Shown in pieces: positions 21,862 through 33,419 of a DNA stretch of 64,000 nt. Within the stretch, counting starts at the first letter, position 1. Every line of letters begins with the position of its first letter. Origin of the DNA: Ampelocalamus luodianensis (lineage: Eukaryota > Streptophyta > Magnoliopsida > Poales > Poaceae); NCBI GenBank assembly GCA_036346255.1, contig JAYEVH010000310.1:1-64000 (forward strand), read 5' to 3'. Under the pieces are notes generated by a model that was not told the origin of the DNA, did not search any database, and saw only the letters and a program-made list of their open reading frames with translations. The position numbers were made by a program, and so were the translations under genes.

Positions 21862-23007
21862 CATCCCTTCTCAGCCATTCACGTGCTCGCGTTTAGCTTT
21901 CCGCGCGCTCAAAGGCCAAGGCCTCCCTCCACGCGCGGGCCCCACACAAACTCAGCTTGCGTAGGTGTGAGCTACGCATCGTGAGCCTATCTCCACGCGG
22001 TGGCCCCACGCACGGGCGTCTTTGCCTTGCTTCGGCGCACGCTTTGCGTCGCTGCAGGCCGCTCCCCACACACGGGCCCCATGAACGTGCATGATTCACA
22101 GCCGAGGCGTTAGTCAAGAATGGGTGGCCCACGCTGTGGCCCCATCGGCTCTGCCTTACCGAATGGCGCGCACATGCCAACTAGTTTTGTTAAAGACACT
22201 TAAATTTTATGAATCCTGGCCGTAGGATATTAAGGTCATCATTATATTATTTTTGAGTGGAAGAGGAGAAAGAAAGCACGTGAAATATCCATTTTGCCAT
22301 TCGGTCTCCTTCCTCTTCTCTTCCTCATACCATCGGTTGCCCCTCTTCGCATGAGGTTCGCTACCGCCGCTCCCCTCCCTCCTCTTCACGCCAACCCCCC
22401 CCCCACCACCACCACCTCCACATCATCCTAAACATCGTCGCTACGCCGTCATCGCGCTGGCAACCGTCCTCTTCACCGTGACATGGACCTCACAGTGCAA
22501 CCCCGTGTCTTCCTCGCACCGGCATAGCCTCGTCGTCCTCCTCGACGGCGCCCTCCTCGACCACCACCGAGGCCACCATGCCCTTGCGCAGCTGTTGGCA
22601 CCATGTGCCATGGATGGCCTCGGGGTTCCAGATAAGCAAGCTCTGGGTGTACACCCTGGTGCGCGAGCTGATGGCCCTCCTAATCGCCATTGGGTACATG
22701 GTCGGTGTGAAGGAGAGCGTCACCTCCCCCTCTTCGAGCTGGCTCCTCATCGCCACGGTCGTCACCTCCTCCTCTTCGGGTCGCCTCTCCCTAGCCCATG
22801 GTCGCCACCTCCTCCTCTTCTCTCCTCCTCCCAAGCCGAACCAGCCGTGGGCCACTAGTCCAACCACCACCGCCTCCATGCGTCTATGTGCCGCCGCCCG
22901 CGACGTCCTTCTCTCCTCTTCCTCCCTAGCCGAATCGGCCCGATTCGACCATGGGACGCCCCCCGGTCCAACCGCCGCCGCCTCCACCCGTCTATGCTTC
23001 TCTACCC
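21862..23007. other. GC-rich host tract between F and C
   Basis: The left half has GGCCCCAC- and CACGCG-rich promoter-like sequence. The right half (about 22270-23007) is strongly coding-like in composition, with CTCCTCTTC runs and a homopolymer C tract near 22400. Short open frames exist on both strands, but none gives a protein I recognise. It appears to continue at 62552 across element C. Confidence 0.45.
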
Positions 23008-23864
23008 TGTGAGACCCCGGTTTATTTAGCTTGTAATATTTAGCCTTCCATTGGCTCTAGCATCACAAACAAAATACCCCATGCCTCGATGGACATGTGC
23101 TTCCCAGAAATGCAGCACACATACATCTTTACAAAAGCATGCATCAATTCCATACATCACAATATAACAAGTCTATCAAACGACATACATAATATAAAGT
23201 TTTTATAAAAGAGCCGACCGGCCAAATGATATCAAGTATCAATAACAGTGGAAACAAAAGGTACCATAAGATGACTTTAACCAAAAGACGACCGGTTAGC
23301 CATAATCCACAAGGCAAACCGACCGGGCTGCCAAGCTAGTCGTCCATACCGTAGCAAAACTCACCGAAGTTGATCCCTTAGGGATCAACCTCCTCTGCAA
23401 CAAATGAGCAAAGCAAATGAGTACAAAAATGTACTCGCAAGACTTACGGGTAACAAACCTAGTTACTACTACATGCAGGCTTTAATCAACGGAGAAGGCT
23501 CAAGGTTAACTTTTCAACATAAAGCAAGTTTTATTTGCAATAAGTAATAGTTTGAAGGCAGTTTTAACAATCTGAATTTTATTTGCATAAATAACAATGA
23601 GACAATAAGTAATAAACATAAAGACATCCTGGAGATGACCAACCCAATGGCCATCACAACAATAGCACGAATTACCCATTCGTGTCACCCATGTCAAGTT
23701 TTAATTTAAAAGGTTGTAGTCTAACTCTTCAAAGACCTTGCCAAGAGTGTCCATAACCTAGGATGAGGCTATTCGAATAGTTCAAAACCCTACAGGGGTG
23801 TACCAATGTACCCACACTTCAGACCGCCTTTTTGCCACTAGATGAAGCACACTTCCGAAGGTAT

Positions 23865-26800
23865 TGTAACATCCCATTATTGGACTTGTGTTTCAAATGT
23901 AAGAAAATGGCTAAGAATTAAAACTTTTTCTTACATCATGTATTTCCTATTGTGCCAAACAATTCTCGTACAAGGGATTATGGAAATACGATGTCGCAAG
24001 TCTATTTGATCCAAACTTTGATACTCCAAAAACAATCTTGTCAAATATTGTGGTCATCATTGGGAAATATTTTTCCTAAGTTTCTGTGATGGTATGTGGC
24101 CCCTCTGAAAAATTTCACAATTTTTAGAAATTGTTTGAATATTTTTAGGGGCAGTCAAACTTGTTTGACTTTCAGTCAAACCTGAAATCAGAGCCTTGCA
24201 TAATTTTTGGAGATTTATTCACAGTATGAAAACCTCTGAAAATTTTACACAAGCTTAATATCCGAGTTAGCAAGCTCCTGTAAAAATTTCTTAATTTTTG
24301 GAGTTGTTTTGCTATCTCAAATAAATCCTCCAAAGTCTCTGTTCTTATTGTAAGTCAAAACCTAAATTCACTGTGCTTTGGGTTCGAGTCAGACTCGGGC
24401 TCGAGCCAATCGACTCGGTCCAGTCAACTAACTGCACCGAGCCTCCCTTTTAAAACGCGCGCCAAATCTCAACCGTTGGATCCTTATCGTGCGGCCCGCA
24501 TTCGCGACACGTTCGGACCTTCCGGTTGCGCTGTTAAATCTGAACCGTTGGATTCCCATCTAACCGTCCAGATCCTCTGAAACGATCGGACCCTCCGGTT
24601 GTTGGTTTGAATAGGAGCTGTTGGATTAAAATCCAACGCTCGCTTGTCCCTCTGTTGTAAACCACGTTCGCGACGTGGGGCAATCCGAGCCGTTCATTTC
24701 TAATCCTAGGGCTTGTGATCTCCTCCGTTGTGTTTTAAACCTCAGAGGCGTGGCGCAATCTCAGCCGTCCAATTTAGATCGTAGGGCTCAGGATCGCCCG
24801 AGCTTCTCCTCTAGTCATCTTCAACCTCTAGCCGTGCATGAACAGTAGGGTAGTGATGGCAGTGTCAAATCGTGCTTCCTACGGCCGCCCTAGTCGACAG
24901 TAAGGGTCGTGGGAGACACATTCGGCGGTGCCATACCTTAATGCACATCTACTACCTTTTTCCTTGTCGGCCGCGTCTGGTGCTCTGTGCTCATGTAGCT
25001 TCTGTGGACCATAATGAAGCTACATTGATGCTTTGGAATCACTCATTTGGCTCAGGGTGCCATTTTCAACCTTTCTTCTCCAAGTCCGGCGAGCCTCCAC
25101 CGTGGACCAGCTTCGTCGGCCATCTTTGAAGCTTCTCTTCATCAAGGTAGCTTCTTATTAGTCCCTAGAGGCTCTGGCACCCGCTTCTTTGGACTGCAGC
25201 GGAGCTTTTTGCTATTTTTGTGTTTAGTAGTAGAGCTCCATTTTCGTTTTTCCAGCTAGCCGGCGTTATGGTCTCTCACCGCCGGCGAGAATGCCACCAT
25301 TAGGTTCGTAGTGCTATTGCGATTCCATTTTAGTTCTTAGTTGGCGCCGCCGCGGCCAGTGTCACCGGCGATAAGTCGTTAAAGTCACTCGGGAGTTTGC
25401 CGGTGAGAAGCTCCCGTTTTCGTCATTTGGTTAAGGCATATTAATTGCTCCGTGATTGCTAATCATTAGTTCATTAATGGTGTCTTAGTCTATGTCGTTG
25501 AGTCACTGACCAGTGGGCCCAACATCCTTAAATCATCCTCTGGCACAACTCCGTGCTGTTCCGACATCATTAATGACTAATTATTGGTTAATTAATGTGT
25601 CGGAGGTTATCGCTGTCGGAAATTCACTTTTGGGTCTCTGACATGCGGGCCCTCCAGTCTCTTAAATCACATCTGTGCCTGTCATTAGGACGCATTAATT
25701 ACTAGTTAATCACTAATATTGGTTCCTGGTAATTAATCGTTGTCTTAATTGTCCCTCTGTCTCTCTGACATGTGGGTCCTCATTAAAATTCTCCCCGCGC
25801 ACTTAAATCCCGTGCGTAGCACTTTGTTGATCGTGGACTGTCGATCCCGTGATCAACGGCCCAGATCTAGAGTGCATTCGGACCCTCCGGTTGCCTCCAT
25901 CATTCTTGATCGTCGATATTGAGATCAACGGCTGAGATCCCGTGTGCATTCGGACCATCCGACTGATGGTGTGCTCTGGACCGTCCATCTGCAGATCTGC
26001 GGCTGTGATTGGCCCAAGCAACCGCACTGTCCGGATGCCTTCCCTCGCGTGAGCCGTTGGATCTTGATCCAACGGTGAGCTTCCGTTGGGTGTTGCACGC
26101 GTGCGCTATCCTCGGCGCGCGTGAGCCGTAGGATTTTAGATCAAGGGTTGTTAAGTGTCCACGTCTTTTTCGGTGGATTAGGTTTGTCTGTATTTCGGTA
26201 AGTATTTATTTAACAACTGAAAATGGTATAAAAACTTTAAAATTCATAACAAATTCATTTTAAACCCTTTTTAGGTAATTCTAACTGTAATAAATTCTGT
26301 TATCACTTAAGTTTATTATAAAAATGAAATTAGGCATATTTTAGTAGCAGAAATTTGTGCAACTAGAAATAACTTGATTTCTGTCACTTTGAATATTACA
26401 GAAATAGCTTTAAACTTGAAAAATGCATATCTTTTTCTGTATAAATCCAATTTGTGCAAAATCAATCTTGTTAATTTCCTCTGTTAGTGTACTTTAATAT
26501 GAAATAGGTTTTTAGCAGAATTAAAGCTCTGTAAAGTAACTTGCATTAGATTTACAACTTAGAGAAATCATAAGTAAATGTGTATAAATCCAAATTTAGT
26601 AAACTCAACTTTGCTGTTATTAGGATGTCATAATCTACCTGCTATAAAAATTTCAGACCTTAGATCATTCTGGAAAATTTCGCCATGAACAGCTATGTTG
26701 TTTAAACTATTGTCGATAGTTGGCCCAGTAGTTGCATTATCAGTAGGAAATGTTTATTCCTCTACTACTGAAGCCTAGGTTATTGCTATGATTTTGGGTT

Positions 26801-28237
26801 CGCTGGATGAACCCTTGTCACTTAGTAGTCTACGTGTCATTTTGCTTAGCCATGCTTAGCTATCGGTAGAAATGGGCGGTTATCGACTTGTCGATAACCT
26901 TGATCACACAAACTGTTATAATCTGTATATTTCAGCCTTGTGCTATGTCTAAATTGCAAAACTAAAACTGAAAATGAAAACAATTTAGACTTGGGCACAA
27001 TGGTAAGATGGTGTGATCTTTTGGGTGTGAATGGAATGGTGCCCGGGTCAATTAAGGACCGAACTACTTGTGAGTATCTGTTATCCGAGCATTCTGTGTG
27101 TGCTAACCACACTAGAGGGATATGGGACCTCTCTTAGCTGAGTACTTTGCGGTGTGTTAATTAATGAGTCGCGTGGTGGGTTGCATATTTAATTATATGC
27201 AACATGGAAGCGTTTGTGGGGAGGGGAGCACCCGCCGAGGCCGGTGTATCCTGCTCCACGTATGGGTCCTTGTGATCCATATTTTGTCGACAGATCACTA
27301 AGGATTAACCGCCATACGTGCGTCTCTTGATTAGCATATTCCATTGGAAAGGGTTCGTAGGACTTAGCCGTGCCGGCATACCAAAGGAAGTGTGCTTAAT
27401 AGCTTGGCAAAAAGGCGGTCTGAAGTGTGGGTACATTGGTACACCCCTGCAGGGATTACAAACTATTCGAATAACCTCGTCCTAGGTTATGGACACGCTT
27501 GGATAAGCTTTTCAAGAGTTAGATTACAACCTTTTAAAATTAAAACTTGATGGGTGGTATGAATTAGGGATTCATGCTATTGGTGGTGGCTAATGGGTTA
27601 GTCACTTCTAGGTGGTTACTTTTAATATTGTTACTCGTTGTTATTTCAATGCTTAGAAACTGATTTGTCAAATTGCTTTCAATCTATTACATTATCGCAA
27701 ATGAAACTTGCTTTGTGCGTCCAAAGGACCATATAACCAAATTCCTTTGATACAGCTTTCATGTAGCTATGTATAGTTTTGTTACTCGTAAGTCTTGCGA
27801 GTACATTATTGTACTCACCTGCATTGCTTGTTGTGTGTAGAGGAAGGGAATGAGTCCGATGGACCTCATTTCTGTGAGTTGTGCTCTGGCAGTGTGTGGG
27901 GCGATTAGCTTAGGGGCCCGGTCGGTTGCCCTGTGGTGTTATGTGGCTAACCGGTCGTCTTTTGGTCTAAGCCATCTTATGGCAACTTTTGCTTCCGCTG
28001 TTACTTTTGATACTCTTGTCATTTGGCGGTCATTTGTGTTGTAATAACTTATATTATGTATGTCTTTTGGTAGACTTGTTATATTCTGTGTATGGAATTG
28101 ATGCACGCTTTGGTATGATGTATGTGTGCTGCATTTTCTAGGAAGCACATATCCATCGAGACGCGGGTTATTCTATTTGTGATACTAGAACCAGTGGAAG
28201 GTTAAATATTACAAGTTCAATAAACCGGGGTCTCACA
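23865..28237 (+). mobile_element. 5' LTR of element A, 4373 bp
   Basis: Starts TGTAACATCCC and ends GGTCTCACA just before the PBS. Relative to the 3' LTR it lacks two blocks, at about 24990 (368 bp) and about 26693 (365 bp), which explain almost the whole length difference. Confidence 0.92.
26054..26075. repeat. Near-perfect palindrome in A 5' LTR
   Basis: CCGTTGGATC, then TT, then GATCCAACGG. The homologous site in the 3' LTR (35974-35995) has one arm mutated. Degenerate CCGTTGGAT/ATCCAACGG words are scattered through all the LTRs in the window. Confidence 0.8.
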
Positions 28238-28242
28238 GAGTT

Positions 28243-28254
28243 TGGTATCAGAGC
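28243..28254 (+). other. Primer binding site of element A
   Basis: TGGTATCAGAGC, complementary to the 3' end of plant initiator-Met tRNA, five bases after the 5' LTR end. Confidence 0.9.
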
Positions 28255-28967
28255 TATACTGACCGTAGAAACCCCTAGCTTGGTCGTCCCTAGTATATTT
28301 TGCAAAACTTACTTTCTAAATATCAAATGTTTCATGGAAATCTTATGTAAGTTCTTAGATTTTACTTTTTATCTATCTTAGCTTGCTTATCTCACCTTAC
28401 TCTGAATTGGATTTAAGAAGTTGATTTTCCTCTCATCTTCTTTCAAAAGATAGTTGTTAATCAAGTAGATTGGTTTTGGGTAAATCATGAGAGTTATAAA
28501 ATGAAAGTGTTGGATGTCTTGTGAAGATTAGAAATTCCTGAAGCTACAAATTTCGGCCAGAAGCTTGATGGAGAAAATCTGGACAGCAAGCAGAAATTTC
28601 TGGGCAGCTAGCATTTAACTAGTAGAAGATGCTGAAAATGAGAGGTTAATTCAACTAAAACTTGTGGGAATAAAAGGGTAAGAAGTGATCTGAGTTAGCT
28701 AAGTGTCTAACCTTTCTTTAGTTAATTTCTCATCTTATTTCCTAGCTGTTTCGAACACAAGTTAATGTTCTGAAATTTGCCTCCCTAAAAATTGATTACT
28801 CGTTCTTCCATACGAGTTAGTCATAATAGGAAGATGGGTTTTATCTCTGTGATCTTGCTGCAATTTAATGTTGATACTTGATCCATTAAAGTTTGTTTGG
28901 TAGAGTGGTTAGTTGTTTCTTTGTCTCCTGTTCCGGAGTTGTGTTTAACCTATTTTTGTGGAACAGG
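28255..28967 (+). other. Untranslated leader of element A
   Basis: AT-rich leader between PBS and gag start with no long frame. A related leader is seen at 56644-57395 on the minus strand in element C. Confidence 0.7.
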
Positions 28968-29832
28968 ATGGCAAGAACCACCGCATCGAGCCACCTACTG
29001 GTTCCGATGAGGAGCTTCCCCTCCTCAGACCATGGTGAGGTTACGGCTCGGACGGCGGAATCGCATGGACCAGACCAGGATTCTGGAGGTCATCGCGAGG
29101 AACACCTCCACTCCCGCTAGTGCTTCGGGGTTTGGAGGTGGTGGCCACCAGTCTTGTGGTGGGCTTGCGGAGTTTCTCCGTACGCAGCCGCCTACTTTCT
29201 CTCGGTCTGAGGATCCTCTGGACGAGGATGATTGGCTGCGTCTGGTTGAGCGAAAGCTCAACATCGCTCAGTGCCAGGAGCAGGAGCGGGCACTCTTTGC
29301 ATCCCATCAGCTTGAGGGTGCAGCACTCTCTTGGTGGGAGAACTTTCTCGCCATGCAGCCCGCAGGCCGCGTTGTCTTGTGGGATGAGTTCCGATCTGCT
29401 TTCCGTCGGGCCCACATTCCCGATGGCCTCATGAAGCTCAAGAAGAAGGAGTTTCTTGCGCTTAAACAGGGGCGCAAGTCTGTATCAGAGTATCTTTACG
29501 AGTTTAATCACTTGGCTCGTTATGCTCCGGGTGAAGTGGCCTCCGATGAGGCCAAACAGGAGAAGTTCATGGATGGCTTATCTGAGGAGTTGCAGGACAA
29601 GCTATCTATTGTGGACTTTGCTGACTTTCAGGCCTTGGTTGACAAGGCCATCGTCGCCGAGCACAAGGCGAAGGCGCTGGGTGAGTCCCGCAAGCGTAAG
29701 TGGGAGGCCCATCGGTCTGCACAGGCTGGCCTCACTCGTCCCCGTGTTGGACCTGCACCAGGGGCTCGTGCTTTGGCTTCACCACCGTCGAGGCCGTTGG
29801 CGCCAGTTGCTCGTCCCCGCAGCCGTGTTTGA
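28968..29832 (+). pseudogene. gag: Element A gag
   Basis: The ATG at 28968 follows GGAACAGG, as in the related element C. It begins MARTTASSHLLVP, but a frameshift around 29030-29080 is needed to enter the main frame. That frame contains a Retrotrans_gag domain with WLRLVERKLNIAQC, LEGAALSWWENF and FMDGLSEELQDKL. A TGA at 29830 ends it just before the zinc knuckle. The knuckle reads YFACNKKGHYASSC in the same frame after the stop, so the first cysteine of the CX2CX4HX4C motif is a tyrosine. Normally this protein forms the particle and binds the RNA; this copy cannot be made as one chain. Confidence 0.85.
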
Positions 29833-31250
29833 CCACGCACTGCGACCAAAGGCGAGTTGCGCCCGCAACCCACCGCCGACGCCACCTATTTCGCCTGCAA
29901 TAAGAAGGGCCACTATGCTAGCAGTTGCCCTCAGAGGACTAGAGCGGCCCCTCGTCCTAATGGAGGACGCGGGCAAGGGAATGGTCACCCACCTGACCAG
30001 AAGGTGATCCGGAAGACTCAGGGTGTCGGGAGTGGTCAAGTCAACCATATCTCGGCTGAGGAGGCTCAGGAGGCGCCCGACGTTGTGTTGGGTACATTTC
30101 TTGTCAGTTATCGTCCTGCTGCAGTATTATTTGACTCTGGAGAATCACATTCTTTTATTTCGAGATCATTCGCTGCTGCTTGTGACCTTCACTTTGTGCC
30201 TTTGGGGATTCCTTTGCTTATTCGCTCTCCGGGTTCGGAAATTAGAGCTGATCAAGAATGCCGGGGCGTTCCCATTAATATTGAAGGAGTGGAATTCTTG
30301 GCGAATCTCATCTTACTTGACTCGGCGTGTCTGGATGTGATTCTTGGCATGGATTGGTTGTCCCAACACTTGGGGCAAATCGATTGTGCCAGGAAGATGG
30401 TCTACCTCACTAGTCCCTCAGGCGAGCAAGTTGGGATTTCACCGCAGCTACAGGGGCCACATCTTTGTGCCCTTGAAGCTAAGCCGGCGTTGGAGATTCA
30501 GGATGTGCCCACGATGCGTGACTTTGTGGATGTCTTCCACGAAGATTTGCTCAGGATGCCTCGATTCGAGACTTGGAGTTTGTTATTGAGTTGCTGCCGT
30601 GCATCGCTCCAATTTCTAAGGCGCTGCATCGAATGCCTCCTAATGAGTTGGAGGAGTCTGAAGAAGCGATTAGGTGAGCTTCAAGCAAAGGGCTTTATCT
30701 GTCCTAGCTCATCTCCTTGGGGTTGTCCAGTTATTTTTGTGAAGAAGAAGGACAAGACCCTGCGTATGTGTGTTGATTACCATCCGCTTAATGAAGTGAC
30801 GGTGAAGAACAAGTATCCTTTGCCTCGTATTGATGATCTTTTTGACCAGTTGACTGGAGCCTGTGTGTTCTCTAAGATTGACTTGAGATTGGGCTATCAC
30901 CAAGTCGGATCGAGTGAGGATATTCCAAAGACGGCGTTCACTACTCGTTATGGCCTTTATGAGTACACTGTCATGTCTTTCGGCTTGACCAATGCTCCAG
31001 CTTTGTTCATGAATCTTATGAACTCGGTGTTCATGGAGCATTTGGATAAGTTCATTGTGGTTTTCATTGATGACATTCTTATCTACTCCAAGAGTGAAGA
31101 GGAGCATGCTGAGCACCTGCAGATTGTATTGGGCAAGCTTTGTGAGCACCAACTGTATTCCAAGTTCAGCAAGTGTGAATTTTGGTTGAAGGAAGTGGCG
31201 TTCTTGGGCCATGTTCTTTCGTGCAGTGGTGTAGTGTGGATCCTAGCAAG
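29833..31250 (+). pseudogene. pol: Element A protease and reverse transcriptase
   Basis: The protease active-site segment reads VLFDSGESHSFIS at about 30125; the family usually has DSGAS, so the residue after the glycine is changed. RT motifs follow: KGFICPSSSPWGCPVIFVKK, MCVDYHPLNEVT, SKIDLRLGYHQV, MSFGLTNAPALF and the catalytic FIDDILIYS at about 31070. Between about 30556 and 30675 the frame is shifted and then restored by a second shift, so roughly 40 residues are nonsense. Another shift follows near 31230. Confidence 0.88.
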
Positions 31251-31896
31251 GTCGGTGATGTTCCATCTTGGGGCAGCCAAGTCGACCACCGATGTGAGGA
31301 GTTTCCTTGGTTTAGCGGGCTACTACGCGCTTTATCGAGAACTTCTCCAAGATTGCAAAGCCCATGACCGAATTGCTCAAGAAAGAAAAGAAATTCGTGT
31401 GGTCTTCTGCTTGTGATTTGAGTTTTCAAGAACTCAAGAGGCGGTTGACTTCAGCTCCAGTGCTTGTCCTCCTGACATTCATAAGAGCTTCGATATCTAT
31501 TGTGATGCCTCTCGTCAGGGACTCGGTTGTGTTCTTATGCAAGAAGGCAAGGTAGTGGCCTATGCATCAAGGCAGTTGAGGCCTCATGAACTCAACTATC
31601 CTACCCATGACTTGGAGTTAGCTGCAGCGGTTCATGCACTTAAGATTTGGCGGCATTACCTTATTGGTAACCGTTGTGAGGTGTATTCTGATCACAAGAG
31701 CTTGAAGTATTTGTTTACCCAGCCAGATCTAAACCTCAGGCAAAGAAGATGGTTGGAATTGATCAAAGACTATGATATGGGTATTCAGTATCACCCGGGC
31801 AAGGCCAATGTTGTTGCCGATGCACTTAGTCGCAAGGTGTATTGCAATACCTTGTTACTCCTAGGGCAACAACAAGCCCTTCTTGAAGAATTTTAG
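31250..31896 (+). pseudogene. pol: Element A RNase H
   Basis: Motifs SFLGLAGYY, MTELLKKEKKFVW, VAYASRQLRPHELNYPTHDL, YSDHKSLKYLFTQPDLNLRQ and QYHPGKANVVADALSRK give the RT connection and the gypsy RNase H in order, spread over more than one frame. The last part (31537-31893) is a clean open frame closed by a TAG at 31894, beyond which the same frame continues. Confidence 0.88.
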
Positions 31897-33376
31897 CGGC
31901 TTAATTTGGGATTGATTGAGCATGGTTCTCTTGCTACCTTGGTTGTGCAACAAACCTTGGTGGATCAAATCAAGGCTGCCCAGCAGACAGATGTTTGGGT
32001 GATTCAAATCAAGCAGAACATTAAGAATGGGACAGCTAAGTGCTTTTCTGAGGATGAGCATGGTGTTGTGTGGTTTGGACAACGCCTTGTGGTTCCGAAG
32101 GTCATGGAATTGCGGGATTTAATTCTCCGCGAGGCCCATGACTCCCCTTTGTCTATTCATCCCGGGGCTACCAATATGTACCAAGACCTTCGATAGAGAT
32201 TCTGGCGGACTCGCATGAAGCGCGAGATTGCGTGTTCGTTCTTTGAGTGCGACGTATCTTTGTCGCGTCAAGGTGAACAACGGCGTCAGCGAGCCTTCTT
32301 GACCTTTGCGATGCACGAGTGGAAGTGGGATTCCGTTGGTATGGATTTCATCACTGGTCTGCCCCGTACTTCTTCTGGGAAGGATGCTATCTGGGTTGTC
32401 ATTGATCGATTGACAAAGGTAGCACATTTTCGCCGATCGCGTACCAACCTCGATGTCGATCGGTGGCGGATCTCTATGTGTCTCGCATTGTATGCTTGCA
32501 TGGTGTGCCACGAACGATTGTGTCAGATCGTGGTTCTCTTTTCACCTCTCGCTTTTGGCATAGTCTGCAAGAGGCGATGGGTACACGTCTTTCTTTCAGT
32601 TCGGCTTATCATCCTCAAACCGATGGTCGACGAGAGGTTAACCAAGTGTTGGAAGATATGCTCGTGCTTGTGTTCTTTCCTATGGGAAGAAGTGGGAGAA
32701 GTGCTTGCCATTTGCAGAGTTCTACAACAACAGTTTCCAAGCTAGTCTTGGCATGACACCTTTTGAGGCATTGTATGGGAGGAGATGTAGAACCCCATTG
32801 AACTAGTCAGAAACTGGTGAGCGTCAGTTCTTCGGGCCAGAGTCCATCAATGAGGCCGAAAGCCAAGTTCAGTTGATTCGTGAGCATTTGCGCGTGGCCC
32901 AGTCCAGGCAAAAGAGCTATGCAGATCGTCGTCGTCGAGAGTTGAGCTTTGCGCCCAATGACTTTGTTTATCTCAAGGTCTCACCCTTGAAGGGCCATCA
33001 GCATTTTGTCGTCAAGGGCAAGTTAGCTCCTCGATATGTTGGGCCTTATCATATCGTCGAGAAAGTGGGAGCTGTGGCATACAGATTGGAGTTGCCAGCT
33101 TCACTTGAGGGTGTGCATGATGTGTTCCGTGTGTCACACTTCAAGAAATATCTCCGTGTTCCAATTGAGGAAACTCCGTTGGAAAATCTCGACGTGCAGG
33201 AAAATTTGACCTATCGTGAGCATCCTGTTCGTATTCTCGAAGAATCTGAACGAAGGACAAGGAACCGTGTCATCAAGTTCCTTAAAGTTCAGTGGTCGAA
33301 TCATTCTGAGGATGAGGCAACTTGGGAGCGCAAAGATCGTCTTCGTGAAGATTACCCATCCTTCTTCTCCGAGTAA
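31897..33376 (+). pseudogene. pol: Element A integrase with chromodomain-like tail
   Basis: The HHCC region (SPLSIHPGATNMYQDLR) is followed by a TAG at about 32194, and the second cysteine of its CX2C pair appears to be serine (CDVSLS). The core has DSVGMDFITGLP, VSDRGSLFTSRFW and YHPQTDG in two frames, so a shift lies near 32450. A further TAG falls near 32803. From 32873 a clean frame runs to the TAA at 33374 and includes APRYVGPYHIVEKVGAVAYR and the SNHSEDEATWE tail, a chromodomain-like module that directs insertion to chromatin in related elements. Confidence 0.88.
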
Positions 33377-33400
33377 ACAGAATCTCGGGACGAGATTCCT

Positions 33401-33419
33401 GTAAGGGGGGGGGAGGTTT
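33401..33419 (+). other. Polypurine tract of element A
   Basis: GTAAGGGGGGGGGAGGTTT immediately before the 3' LTR start TGTAACATCCC. Confidence 0.85.

Noticed and set aside
22478..23007. A host membrane protein gene
   Set aside because: Some frames look hydrophobic (LVRELMALLIAIGYMVGV), but no single frame is sustained and no homologous family could be named.
26846..27137. Small proteins encoded in the LTRs of A
   Set aside because: The frames are conserved between the two LTRs only because the LTRs are near-identical; they are not kept in C or E and resemble no family.
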